64,000 nt of DNA, taken from positions 59,467-123,466 of the forward strand of contig NZ_JTLI01000006.1 in NCBI RefSeq assembly GCF_000799075.1. The letters are read 5' to 3'. The notes beneath the pieces are model-generated. The model had not been told where the DNA came from and did no database searches. It saw only the letters and a program-made list of their open reading frames with translations. The DNA is from Cetobacterium sp. ZOR0034. Its GTDB lineage: Bacteria > Fusobacteriota > Fusobacteriia > Fusobacteriales > Fusobacteriaceae. Below, one piece after another: positions 19,867 through 28,639 of the stretch. Positions within the stretch are counted from its first letter, which is position 1; every line of letters begins with the position of its first letter. The translations under genes and the position numbers were made by a program.

Positions 19867-20361
19867 ATGGCTTGCAGTAATGAATTAAAAAAAGAGATGT
19901 ACGAAGAATTAAAGAAGTATATAGATGAAATTAAGGAAAAAAATGGTGCCTTAATTTCTGTACTTCATAAAGGGCAAGAAATATTTGGTTATCTACCTCA
20001 AGAAGTTCAGGAGTTTATAGCAAAAGAACTAAATCTACCTATAGCAAAAGTTTATGGAGTTGTAAGTTTTTATCACTTCTTTTCAATGGTTCCTAAAGGA
20101 AAGTATCCTATTTCAGTTTGTATGGGAACAGCCTGTTATGTTAGAGGAGCAGAGAAAGTATTAAATAGTATTAAAAATTATTTAGGAGTAGATGTTGGAG
20201 AAACTACAGAAGATGGTTTATTTTCGATAGATGCATTAAGATGTGTTGGTGCCTGCGGTTTGGCTCCAGTTGTTCTGATAGGTAAAGATGTGTATGGAAA
20301 AGAAGATGTAAAAGATATGAAAAAAATATTGGAAAAATATAGAAAACAAGAATCAAAATAG
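19867..20361 (+). CDS. hydC: FeFe hydrogenase gamma subunit, NuoE-like [2Fe-2S] protein
   Basis: A 164-residue NuoE/HydC protein with a thioredoxin-like fold and one [2Fe-2S] cluster bound by Cys85, Cys90, Cys126 and Cys130 (CMGTAC and CVGAC motifs). In multimeric hydrogenases it passes electrons between the flavin subunit and the rest of the complex. I place the start at ATG 19867, 5 bases after AGGAGG; the GTG at 19825 adds 14 residues without a ribosome site. The order hydC-hydB-hydA matches electron-bifurcating, NAD- and ferredoxin-linked hydrogenases such as that of Thermotoga. Confidence 0.92.
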   Translation: MACSNELKKEMYEELKKYIDEIKEKNGALISVLHKGQEIFGYLPQEVQEFIAKELNLPIAKVYGVVSFYHFFSMVPKGKYPISVCMGTACYVRGAEKVLNSIKNYLGVDVGETTEDGLFSIDALRCVGACGLAPVVLIGKDVYGKEDVKDMKKILEKYRKQESK

Positions 20362-20405
20362 TCATTATTATATTATTGCATTAAAAGTATTTTAGGAGGC
20401 TAGCT

Positions 20406-22193
20406 ATGAAAGAGAAAAAGAAAATACTTGTTTGTGGTGGTACTGGGTGTTTATCTGCAAAGGGAGCAAAAATTGTAGAAAACTTGAGAAAATCAATAAA
20501 AGATCATGGATTAAAAGAGGAAGTAGAAGTTATTCAAACAGGATGCTTTGGTTTTTGTGAAAAGGGTCCTATAGTTAAGATAATTCCAGAGAATACATTT
20601 TATATTGAAGTAAAACCAGATGATGCAGAAAGAATAATAGTTGAGGATATAATTAGTGAAAAAAGAATAGTTGAATTGTTATATATCGATCCTAGAAATG
20701 GAGAGAGAGTTTTTGAAGGGGAAAATATGGAGTTCTACAAAAAGCAACTGAGAATTGCTTTAAAGAACTGTGGAAGTATTGATCCTGAATCATTAGAGCA
20801 ATACATTGCAGCAGATGGATATGCCGCATTGAAAAAAGTGTTGACTACAATGACTCCAGAAAATGTAATAAAGATAATTAAAGATTCAGGTTTGAGAGGA
20901 AGAGGTGGAGGAGGATACTCTACTGGATTAAAATGGGAGTTTGCTTCTAAAAATATATCAGATCAAAAATATATAGTTTGTAATGCTGATGAGGGGGATC
21001 CAGGAGCTTTCATGGATAGATCTATTTTAGAGGGAGATCCACATAGTATAATAGAAGGAATGGCTATTGCAGGATATTCGATAGGTGCAACAAAAGGTCT
21101 TGTTTATATTAGAGCAGAATATCCATTAGCAATAGATAGGTTGAGAAAGGCAATTGACTCTGCAAGAAAAGAGAAAATATTAGGAGAAAAAATATTTGGA
21201 ACAGATTTTGATTTTGATATTGAAATAAAATATGGTGCAGGAGCATTTGTTTGTGGAGAAGAAACAGCACTTATTCACTCTATGGAAGGTGAAAGAGGAG
21301 AACCTACAACAAAGCCACCATATCCAGCAGAATCAGGATATTGGGAGAAACCAACAATTGTTAATAATGTTGAAACACTAGCCAATATAACACAAATTAT
21401 TTTGAAAGGGGTTGAATGGTTCAGAAGTATTGGAACAAAGAATTCACCTGGAACAAAAGTATTTGCTTTAGCAGGAAAAATAAATAATGTTGGATTAGTT
21501 GAAGTTCCTATGGGTATAACTTTAAGAGAGGTTATATTTGAAATTGGTGGAGGAATAAAAAATAATAAAAAATTTAAGGCTGTTCAGACTGGAGGACCTT
21601 CTGGAGGATGCTTAACAGAAAAGGATTTGGATACTCCGATAGATTTTGATACTTTATTAGCAAAAGGTTCTATGATGGGTTCAGGTGGAATGATTGTAAT
21701 GGATGAAGACGACTGTATGGTTGGAGTTTCTAAGTTCTATCTCGAATTTACCGTAGATGAATCTTGTGGAAAATGTGCACCTTGTAGAATAGGCAATACA
21801 AGATTGTGGGAAATATTGGATAAGATAACGAAAGGAGAGGGAAGAGAGGAAGATTTAGAGCTATTAAAAGAGCTTTCTCAAACAATAAAAACTACATCTT
21901 TATGTGGATTAGGACAAACATCTCCAAATCCTGTATTATCAACTTTAAATCAATTTATGGATGAGTATTTAGAACATATTCATGAGAGAAAATGTAGAGC
22001 TGGTCAATGTCAAGCTTTAAGAAGATATCTTGTTAATGATAAATGTGTTGGATGTACGGCATGTGCAAGAGTTTGTCCGGTGGCTTGTATCGATGGGAAA
22101 GTAAAAGAGAGACATGTAATAGATCAAAGTAGATGTATAAAATGTGGAGCTTGTCATAGTGCTTGTAAATTTAATGCAATAGATGTAGCTTAG
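20406..22193 (+). CDS. hydB: FeFe hydrogenase beta subunit, NuoF-like NAD/FMN protein
   Basis: A 595-residue flavoprotein. The N-terminal thioredoxin-like [2Fe-2S] domain has CGGTGC and GCFGFC. The NuoF core has the FMN/NADH signatures LRGRGGGGYSTGLKW and GAGAFVCGEETALI. A [4Fe-4S] site ESCGKCAPCRIG follows, with a fourth Cys in TTSLCGLG. Two C-terminal ferredoxin-type [4Fe-4S] clusters are CVGCTACARVCP and CIKCGACHSACK. It oxidises or reduces NAD(H) in the cytosolic hydrogenase complex and is the subunit where flavin-based bifurcation is thought to occur. AGGAGG is 6 bases upstream and hydA starts 12 bases after the stop. Confidence 0.94.
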   Translation: MKEKKKILVCGGTGCLSAKGAKIVENLRKSIKDHGLKEEVEVIQTGCFGFCEKGPIVKIIPENTFYIEVKPDDAERIIVEDIISEKRIVELLYIDPRNGERVFEGENMEFYKKQLRIALKNCGSIDPESLEQYIAADGYAALKKVLTTMTPENVIKIIKDSGLRGRGGGGYSTGLKWEFASKNISDQKYIVCNADEGDPGAFMDRSILEGDPHSIIEGMAIAGYSIGATKGLVYIRAEYPLAIDRLRKAIDSARKEKILGEKIFGTDFDFDIEIKYGAGAFVCGEETALIHSMEGERGEPTTKPPYPAESGYWEKPTIVNNVETLANITQIILKGVEWFRSIGTKNSPGTKVFALAGKINNVGLVEVPMGITLREVIFEIGGGIKNNKKFKAVQTGGPSGGCLTEKDLDTPIDFDTLLAKGSMMGSGGMIVMDEDDCMVGVSKFYLEFTVDESCGKCAPCRIGNTRLWEILDKITKGEGREEDLELLKELSQTIKTTSLCGLGQTSPNPVLSTLNQFMDEYLEHIHERKCRAGQCQALRRYLVNDKCVGCTACARVCPVACIDGKVKERHVIDQSRCIKCGACHSACKFNAIDVA

Positions 22194-22205
22194 TGGAGGT
22201 AATTT

Positions 22206-23960
22206 ATGAAAAATGTTATTGTTATAATAGATGGTAAAGAGGTAGAAGCTTTAGCAGGAACAACAATACTAGAAGCGGCAAAGAGTGCTGGAATAAAAAT
22301 ACCAAGCTTATGTTACATGAATATTCCAGAGATTGGATTTAAAAATGATTGTGCATCATGTAGAATATGTGTTGTTGAAGTAGTAGGAAGAAAAAATTTA
22401 GTGCCATCTTGCGCAACACCAATTTCACCAGGGATGATAATAAATACAAATACAATGGAAGTTTTGGAAAAAAGAAGAAATGTATTAGAGTTGATGTTAT
22501 CAAATCATCCTACAGATTGCTTGATTTGTGCTAAAAACGGGAAGTGTGATTTGCAAACTTTAGCAATGGAGTTTGGAATTAGAGATATAAGATTTAAAGG
22601 GAAAATATTTGAATATAGAAGAGAAGTTTCACCTTCAATCGTAAGAGATTTAGATAAATGCATAATGTGTAGAAGATGTGAAAATATGTGTAACAATATT
22701 CAGCAATGCCAAGTATTATCTGCAGTGAATAGAGGTTTTAAATCGGTTGTTTCTACAGCTTTTGAATCAGATTTAGATAAAACGAACTGCACATTCTGTG
22801 GACAGTGTGTAGCGGTGTGTCCTGTAGGAGCTCTTTACGAGAAAGATTACACTTGGGGACTAATAAAAGATATTGCTAACCCAAGAAAAAGAGTTACAGT
22901 TCAAGTAGCTCCAGCTGTGAGGGTAGCAATAGGTGAAGAGTTTGGATATGAACCTGGAACTGATGTAACTGGAAAATTAGTTACAGCTTTAAAGAAATTG
23001 GGATTTGATGATGTGTTTGATACTAACTATGCAGCAGATTTAACAATAATGGAAGAGGCTGCTGAATTTAAATTGAGATTAGAAAAATACTTAAATGGAG
23101 ATAAAGGTGTAAAGTTACCGATACTAACATCTTGCTGCCCTGCATGGGTTAATTTTATAGAGTATCATTACCCAGACATGTTAGATATTCCATCATCTGC
23201 AAAATCTCCACAACAGATGTTTGGTGCTGTATTGAAAAATATTTGGGGGCCAGCAAGAGGAATAAAAAGAGATGAAATAATAAATGTTTCGATAATGCCA
23301 TGTTTAGCTAAAAAATATGAAGCTTCAAGAGAGGAGTTTTCAACCGATGGAGTTCCAGATGTAGATTATTCTATTTCAACAAGAGAGTTGGCTCACTTAT
23401 TAAAACAGTCAAATATAGATTTAAAAAAATTAGATGATTCAGAATTCGATAATCCTTTAGGATATTCAACGGGAGCGGCAGTTATATTTGGAAGAACAGG
23501 TGGAGTTATAGAAGCTGCAACTAGAACTTTATATGAGTGGATGACAAATGAAACTTTAGAAGAGGTTAATTTTGAATCTATGAGAGGAATGGAAGGAATA
23601 AAAATAAGTGAGGTAAAAGTTGGAGATACAGTTGTAAGAATAGCTATAGCAAATGGATTATCTTCGGCGAGAGAGATCTTAAATAAAGTTAAATCAGGAG
23701 AAGAGTTTTTCCATGCAATAGAGATTATGGCTTGTAAAGGTGGATGTGTTGGAGGAGGAGGACAACCGTATCACCATGGAGATTTTGAAAAGGTAATAAA
23801 AAGAGCTGCTGGACTGCAAAATATTGACAACGGAAAAATGTTTAGAAAATCACATGAAAATCCATATATTCAGTCTCTATATGAAAAATATTTAGAACAT
23901 CCATTAAGTTCAGAGGCACATAGAATACTACATACAAAGTATTACGCTAAAAAAAATTAA
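22206..23960 (+). CDS. hydA: FeFe hydrogenase catalytic subunit HydA
   Basis: A 584-residue [FeFe] hydrogenase. An N-terminal [2Fe-2S] domain (CASCRIC) is followed by a His-Cys3 [4Fe-4S] site (HPTDCLICAKNGKC). Two [4Fe-4S] clusters follow (CIMCRRCENMC, CTFCGQCVAVCP), then the H-cluster domain with its three signatures TSCCPAW (~310), MPCLAKKYEA (~364) and ACKGGCVGGGGQP (~508). It makes or consumes H2 with electrons from NADH and ferredoxin through HydBC. HydE, HydF and HydG maturases are not in the window. It lacks the extra C-terminal extension of the Thermotoga HydA. A strong terminator follows. Confidence 0.96.
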   Translation: MKNVIVIIDGKEVEALAGTTILEAAKSAGIKIPSLCYMNIPEIGFKNDCASCRICVVEVVGRKNLVPSCATPISPGMIINTNTMEVLEKRRNVLELMLSNHPTDCLICAKNGKCDLQTLAMEFGIRDIRFKGKIFEYRREVSPSIVRDLDKCIMCRRCENMCNNIQQCQVLSAVNRGFKSVVSTAFESDLDKTNCTFCGQCVAVCPVGALYEKDYTWGLIKDIANPRKRVTVQVAPAVRVAIGEEFGYEPGTDVTGKLVTALKKLGFDDVFDTNYAADLTIMEEAAEFKLRLEKYLNGDKGVKLPILTSCCPAWVNFIEYHYPDMLDIPSSAKSPQQMFGAVLKNIWGPARGIKRDEIINVSIMPCLAKKYEASREEFSTDGVPDVDYSISTRELAHLLKQSNIDLKKLDDSEFDNPLGYSTGAAVIFGRTGGVIEAATRTLYEWMTNETLEEVNFESMRGMEGIKISEVKVGDTVVRIAIANGLSSAREILNKVKSGEEFFHAIEIMACKGGCVGGGGQPYHHGDFEKVIKRAAGLQNIDNGKMFRKSHENPYIQSLYEKYLEHPLSSEAHRILHTKYYAKKN

Positions 23961-23980
23961 AATTAAATAACTATATTAGA

Positions 23981-24017
23981 AAAAAATAACAGTAGTACCG
24001 AACTACTGTTATTTTTT
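23981..24017 (+). terminator. Terminator of hydCBA
   Basis: A 16-bp perfect inverted repeat (23981-23996 with 24002-24017) with a 5-nt loop. The A-run/T-run flanks make it suitable in both directions. Confidence 0.93.
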
Positions 24018-24031
24018 GTTGTCTTTAACTC

Positions 24032-24060
24032 TTTACAAAGGAATGACAATGTAATATAAT
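24032..24060 (+). promoter_or_regulatory. Promoter of the 12-gene run beginning with the M20 peptidase
   Basis: TTTACA (24032-24037), a 17-bp spacer and consensus TATAAT (24055-24060). It is the only strong promoter signal I can find before the terminator at 32026, 8 kb downstream. Confidence 0.85.
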
Positions 24061-24103
24061 CTAGGGAAGAATATCAAAAAATAGATAACCTACGGGAGGA
24101 CAA

Positions 24104-25207
24104 ATGATAAAAGAAACTAGATTGGTAGAGAATTTTTTAGATATGGTAAAAATCTCATCTCCTTCGAAAAATGAAAGAGCTATGGGAGACTATCTAATTA
24201 AACTACTAGAAGAGTTAGGATTAGAAGTAAAAGAGGATAATGCTGGAGAGATAAACGGTGGAAACTGTGGGAATATAATTGGAGTTTTAAAGTCTCCAGG
24301 AAAGAAGAGATTTTTATTTAGTGCACACATGGATACAGTAGTTCCTTGTGAAAAAATAACTCCAATAGTGGAGAACGGAATTATAAAATCAGATGGAACA
24401 TCTATATTAGGTGGAGATGATAAAGGTGGAATTGCAGCTATAATAGAGATGTTAAGAGTAATAAAAGATAATAATTTAGAGCATCCTGAAATAGTAGTAG
24501 TATTTTCAATGGCAGAAGAGATTGGATTATTAGGATCAAAAGCTTTTGATATTGAAAGCTACGGTGTAGATTTTGGATTTATATTGGATTCAAGTGGAAA
24601 GCCTGGAAAAATAATAACAAAAGCTCCATCAGCAGCAAGAGGAATCATAACTATTATAGGAAAACCAGCTCATGCGGGAATATCACCTGAAAGTGGAATT
24701 AATGCATTGACAGTAGCAGCACACGCAATCACAAAAATAAAGCTAGGAAGAATAGATCTAGAAACAACTTCAAATATTGGGGTAGTGAAGGGTGGTCAAG
24801 CAACAAATATTGTTATGCCATCTGTAGAGTTAGATTATGAAGCTAGAAGTTTATCTAATGAAAAGCTAGAGGCATTATTAAAAGAAACATTTGATATATT
24901 CGAAGATGTTTGTAAAGAGTTTGGAGCTAAAATAGAGAATACAGTAAAAGTAGAATACCCAGGGTTTGTATTAGAGGATAACGCTGAAGTAGTAGAGATT
25001 GTAAAAAATGCTTGTGAAAGAATAGGAATACAAGGCGAAACAGTTTCTTCTGGTGGTGGAAGTGATACAAACATTTATAATAGTAAAGGAGTTCCAAGTG
25101 TAAACTTAGCAGTAGGAATGTCAAAAGTACATACTTTAGAGGAGTATATTGAAATAAAAGATCTAGTAGATTTGTCAAAAATATTAGTTGAAATTATAAA
25201 AGGATAG
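24104..25207 (+). CDS. M20-family metallopeptidase, PepT-like
   Basis: A 367-residue zinc peptidase of the M20 clan. Metal-site motifs are FSAHMDTV (~73-80), LGGDDKGG and the catalytic MAEEIGLLG. A dimerisation (lid) domain sits at ~175-285, and a late SSGGGSDTN segment contains the Asp/His-type site. It resembles PepT-like (TIGR01883) aminotripeptidases; a carboxypeptidase or amidohydrolase function cannot be excluded. There is no signal peptide, so it is cytosolic peptide turnover. GGGAGG precedes the ATG. Confidence 0.88.
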   Translation: MIKETRLVENFLDMVKISSPSKNERAMGDYLIKLLEELGLEVKEDNAGEINGGNCGNIIGVLKSPGKKRFLFSAHMDTVVPCEKITPIVENGIIKSDGTSILGGDDKGGIAAIIEMLRVIKDNNLEHPEIVVVFSMAEEIGLLGSKAFDIESYGVDFGFILDSSGKPGKIITKAPSAARGIITIIGKPAHAGISPESGINALTVAAHAITKIKLGRIDLETTSNIGVVKGGQATNIVMPSVELDYEARSLSNEKLEALLKETFDIFEDVCKEFGAKIENTVKVEYPGFVLEDNAEVVEIVKNACERIGIQGETVSSGGGSDTNIYNSKGVPSVNLAVGMSKVHTLEEYIEIKDLVDLSKILVEIIKG

Positions 25208-25209
25208 AG

Positions 25210-26016
25210 ATGAAAACAGGAAAGAAGAAAAATGGAGTTTTAAATATAATATATTTACTTATAATCATAATGGTTATAGTTTTCTTTGCAAAAGATGTTT
25301 TTATGTATACTATGACAGAGGTTGAAGAATTTTTATTACCATTTCAATCTCGTATCTACTTTTTAGGAAAAACAGCTAAAGAAAGTACTGAAAGTGTTAT
25401 AAACTATAAAGAGTTAGTTTCTGAGAATAGTAAGTTGAAACATACAATAGCTGAGAAATCACTAGTTGAAGAAAAAAATCAAAGATTGTTAGAAGAGAAT
25501 ACAAGATTAAGAGATCTTCTAGAGATGAAGGAACACTTTAAATTTAAGTTTAAAGTTGGAAAGATAAGTTTTCAACAAACGAGAGAGATGTATGAGAGTT
25601 TTGCGATAAATATCGGAGAAGCAGATGGAATAGAAAAAAATATGCCAGTTTTATTTAAAGAAACTTTGATAGGACGTGTAGAGAAAGTATTTAAAAATTA
25701 TTCAATCGTACAAATGATAACTTTCCAAGATTCAATAGTTAGTGCAAATGCTGCAGAGGATACAATTGGAATAGTTAAAGGAAATAGAAGTGATCAATTA
25801 ATTTTTGAACCAGTTTCATTCCATGAGGCACAGTTAAAAGTAGGAGATAAGGTTTCAACATCAGGAATTAGTGATGTTTATCCAAAAGGGTTATCAATAG
25901 GAGAGATTCAAGAAATTAAACCCAAGTATGATAAAAATGTAGAGTATATAGTGAAGTTACCATTTAATATAACGGATATGAACGAAATAATAGTTCTTAC
26001 AGAGGTGGATAGATAA
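25210..26016 (+). CDS. mreC: Cell-shape protein MreC
   Basis: A 268-residue protein with one N-terminal membrane helix (~11-32), a coiled coil (~60-110, LVSENSKLKHTIAEK onwards) and the two-lobed MreC beta domain (~120-268). It scaffolds the rod-type peptidoglycan elongation machinery in the periplasm. The start follows the peptidase stop by 2 bases, and its own stop overlaps the next ATG (TAATG). mreB and mreD, the usual partners, are not beside it. Confidence 0.92.
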   Translation: MKTGKKKNGVLNIIYLLIIIMVIVFFAKDVFMYTMTEVEEFLLPFQSRIYFLGKTAKESTESVINYKELVSENSKLKHTIAEKSLVEEKNQRLLEENTRLRDLLEMKEHFKFKFKVGKISFQQTREMYESFAINIGEADGIEKNMPVLFKETLIGRVEKVFKNYSIVQMITFQDSIVSANAAEDTIGIVKGNRSDQLIFEPVSFHEAQLKVGDKVSTSGISDVYPKGLSIGEIQEIKPKYDKNVEYIVKLPFNITDMNEIIVLTEVDR

Positions 26017-26567
26017 TGAAGAAATTATTTATGTTTTTTGTTATAGGAGTATCTATTTTTGCATCAAATAATAGAATTTCAGATATAAAAGATATTTATT
26101 CAAATGTAAAAGAGACAGTTTATTTAAATGGAGATGAAAGAAAAAAAGAGTATAGTATAGAGTATATATCTCCAGATTATCTTAGAAAAGAGGTAATACT
26201 TCCTAATGTGAATAAAGGAGAGATTTTTCAATATGAAAATGGAGAATCTCTTGTCTATATACCATTATTCAATGAGGTTTCTAAAAATAAAAGTGAAGAT
26301 GTGAGTAATTTTTTATCAATTATTAAAGATTTGAAAAAAAAGGATCAAAATGATAAAAGTTTTAGTGAAAATTATTATTTAGAAAAAGTAAAAGAGATAA
26401 AATATAAAGATTCTTATACGATAAGAGTAAAAGAATATAAAAAAATAAATGGATATCTATTACCAATAAAAATGGAGATATTTGAAAGTGGTAATAAGGT
26501 AGCAGAGTTATATCTGCAGGATACAAAAGTTAATAGTGACCTTAAAAGAAAGGAACTAAAAAAATGA
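26016..26567 (+). CDS. LolA-like outer-membrane lipoprotein-sorting protein
   Basis: A 183-residue secreted protein (signal peptide ~1-16, MFFVIGVSIFA). Its pattern YISPDYLRKEVILP, GEIFQYENGESLVYIP and a closing YLLPIKMEIFESG resembles the LolA/LolB half-barrel fold. LolA carries lipoproteins across the periplasm. It starts one base inside mreC and overlaps recO by 4 bases (ATGA), so it is tightly coupled. No LolB or LolCDE is nearby. Fold assignment is by pattern only. Confidence 0.65.
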   Translation: MKKLFMFFVIGVSIFASNNRISDIKDIYSNVKETVYLNGDERKKEYSIEYISPDYLRKEVILPNVNKGEIFQYENGESLVYIPLFNEVSKNKSEDVSNFLSIIKDLKKKDQNDKSFSENYYLEKVKEIKYKDSYTIRVKEYKKINGYLLPIKMEIFESGNKVAELYLQDTKVNSDLKRKELKK

Positions 26568-27268
26568 AATTTATAAAAACTAAAGGATTGATAGTAAAGA
26601 AAGTAGACTTTGGAGAAGGTGATAGAATTATAACAGTTTTTTCAGAAAATTTTGGAAAGATTGATCTTTTAGTTAAAGGAATTAGAAAAAGTAAAAAAAG
26701 AGACCAGAGTTCGGTAGATTTATTAACTCTATCAAATTTTACATTTTACAAAAAAGGTGATAATTTTATACTGAATACAATTGACCCTATAGAATTTTTT
26801 TATGATTTAAAAAAGGATATAGAAAAATTAGAAATTTCATCTTATATTCTCTCTATAATAAATGAAATAATCTTGCCAGGAGAGAGAAAAAAAGAGTTTT
26901 TTCAAAGATTAGAAAAGGCTTTGTATTTTATCGTAAAAAATAATAACTACACTAATTTTTTACTGATTCTAAAAATGATGAATTGGATTATAAAAAATGA
27001 AGGTTATAGAATAGATATATCAGGTCAAAAATATTTTAATATTTCTGAATCGGTAATAACAGACTCTGGAAACGATAAAGTTATTCCTTTAAAGAAAGAG
27101 TTATTTGAAGTGTTGTCAAATATAGAGAAAGCGGTATCAATTTCAGAGGAAAATGTAGATTTAAATACTTTAATTGATGCAATTATTCTTTATGAAAAAT
27201 ATATAAACTATCATTTAGATACGAAACTAAATCTAAAGAAACATTTATTTGGAGGTTACTCATGTTAA
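26564..27268 (+). CDS. recO: DNA repair protein RecO
   Basis: A 234-residue RecO with the N-terminal OB-fold signature KTKGLIVKKVDFGEGDRIITVFSE (read in parts, residues ~4-28) and a helical C-terminal half. RecO helps load RecA on SSB-coated DNA in the RecFOR pathway. The four-cysteine zinc site found in many RecO proteins is absent: only a terminal Cys remains. ATGA overlap with the LolA-like gene, and its end overlaps the PTS gene by 7 bases. Confidence 0.88.
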   Translation: MKFIKTKGLIVKKVDFGEGDRIITVFSENFGKIDLLVKGIRKSKKRDQSSVDLLTLSNFTFYKKGDNFILNTIDPIEFFYDLKKDIEKLEISSYILSIINEIILPGERKKEFFQRLEKALYFIVKNNNYTNFLLILKMMNWIIKNEGYRIDISGQKYFNISESVITDSGNDKVIPLKKELFEVLSNIEKAVSISEENVDLNTLIDAIILYEKYINYHLDTKLNLKKHLFGGYSC

Positions 27269-27732
27269 ACATAGTTAAAATAACTGACTATATGTCAGAG
27301 GAACTTATATCACTTGATCTAAAAGCTAAAAGTAAAGATGAAGCACTAAAGGAGTTATCTACTTTAATTGGAAAATCCAATAAAATAGAAAAAAAAGATG
27401 TTATATACAAAGCTCTTTTAGAAAGAGAGAATTTGGGAAGCACAGGAATAGGGAAAGGGGTAGCAATTCCCCATGCTAAGACTGATGCAGCGGAGAGTTT
27501 AACAATAGCTTTTGGAATAAGTAGAGAGGGAGTAGATTTTAAATCTTTAGATCAAGAGAAAGTAAAAATATTTTTTGTATTTGCATCACCGTTTAAAGAT
27601 AGTCAAATTTATTTAAAAGTACTGGCAAGAATTTCAAGATTAATAAGAGATGAAAATTTTAGAGAAAAGCTTTTAAATTGTGGAAATGCAAAAGATGTAT
27701 TAGAGTGTATAGACAAAGAGGAAGCTTTATAG
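27262..27732 (+). CDS. PTS EIIA domain protein, fructose/PtsN type
   Basis: A 156-residue single EIIA domain of the mannitol-fructose family; the phosphorylated histidine is His71 in GVAIPHAKT. With no EIIB/EIIC gene beside it, it is either a regulatory PtsN-like protein or an EIIA serving a distant permease. The start lies inside the recO end (GGAGG 5 bases upstream), so translation is coupled. Regulatory use is an inference from gene context. Confidence 0.87.
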   Translation: MLNIVKITDYMSEELISLDLKAKSKDEALKELSTLIGKSNKIEKKDVIYKALLERENLGSTGIGKGVAIPHAKTDAAESLTIAFGISREGVDFKSLDQEKVKIFFVFASPFKDSQIYLKVLARISRLIRDENFREKLLNCGNAKDVLECIDKEEAL

Positions 27733-27741
27733 GGAGAGAGT

Positions 27742-28203
27742 ATGAGATGTCCATTTTGTAATAGCGAAGACACAAAAGTAATAGATAGTAGAGCATTTTC
27801 TGAGAATAATTCGATAAAAAGAAGAAGAGGATGTAATAGTTGTGAGAAGAGATTTACTACCTATGAACGAATCGAAGAAAATCCAATTTATGTAGTAAAA
27901 AAGAATAAAAGTAGAGAAAAATTTAATAAAGAAAAACTATTAAGAGGATTAGAAAGAGCAACTAATAAAAGAAATATAAGTAGAGATGACTTAGAAAAAT
28001 TTATTGCGGATGTGGAAAAGGTAATACAAAACACTTTAAAAAATGAAATAACTACACAGGAGTTAGGGGAACTTGTACTAGAAAAATTAAAAGAGTTAGA
28101 TGAAGTTGCATATGTTAGGTTTGCGTCTGTATATAAAGAATTCGATGATATAAAATCTTTTATTGATACCGTTGAGGATATAAAAAAGGATAAAAAAATA
28201 TGA
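27742..28203 (+). CDS. nrdR: Transcriptional repressor NrdR
   Basis: A 153-residue protein with the NrdR zinc ribbon (Cys3, Cys6, Cys31, Cys34; starts MRCPFC) and the following RRRGCNSCEKRFTTYER signature, then an ATP-cone domain (~49-139). It represses ribonucleotide reductase genes according to (d)ATP binding at NrdR boxes. No nrd genes are in the window, so it acts in trans. It overlaps aroQ by 4 bases. Confidence 0.95.
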   Translation: MRCPFCNSEDTKVIDSRAFSENNSIKRRRGCNSCEKRFTTYERIEENPIYVVKKNKSREKFNKEKLLRGLERATNKRNISRDDLEKFIADVEKVIQNTLKNEITTQELGELVLEKLKELDEVAYVRFASVYKEFDDIKSFIDTVEDIKKDKKI

Positions 28204-28631
28204 AGATCTTAATTATAAACGGACCAAATTTGAATTTTTTGGGAAAAAGAGAACCAGAGATATATGGAAATAAGACTTTAGATATGATAAATAATGAGAT
28301 TGAGGTATTAGGAAAAAATCTTGGGTTGGAATTAACATTCTATCAATCGAATCACGAGGGTTGTATAATAGATAAAATACAAGACTCATATGAAAAGATT
28401 GATTATTTAATAATAAATCCAGGAGCATTTACACATTACAGTATAGGAATAAGGGATGCGATTTTGTCAACTAATCTGAAAACGATAGAGGTTCATTTAT
28501 CTAATGTTTACTCTAGGGAGGAATTTAGACATAAATCTGTGATATCGGATATATGTATAGGAAAAATTACTGGATTCGGTTCTGAAGGGTATAAAATGGC
28601 TCTTCAATACTTAAGTAGTTTAAAAAAATAG
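28200..28631 (+). CDS. aroQ: Type II 3-dehydroquinate dehydratase
   Basis: A 143-residue type II dehydroquinase of the shikimate pathway. Motifs: INGPNLNFLGKREPEIYG with the catalytic Tyr, NHEGCIID, INPGAFTHYS with the catalytic His, and VHLSNVYSREEFRHKS. It converts 3-dehydroquinate to 3-dehydroshikimate. ATGA overlap with nrdR. Confidence 0.95.
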   Translation: MKILIINGPNLNFLGKREPEIYGNKTLDMINNEIEVLGKNLGLELTFYQSNHEGCIIDKIQDSYEKIDYLIINPGAFTHYSIGIRDAILSTNLKTIEVHLSNVYSREEFRHKSVISDICIGKITGFGSEGYKMALQYLSSLKK

Positions 28632-28639
28632 GAGGCAAA

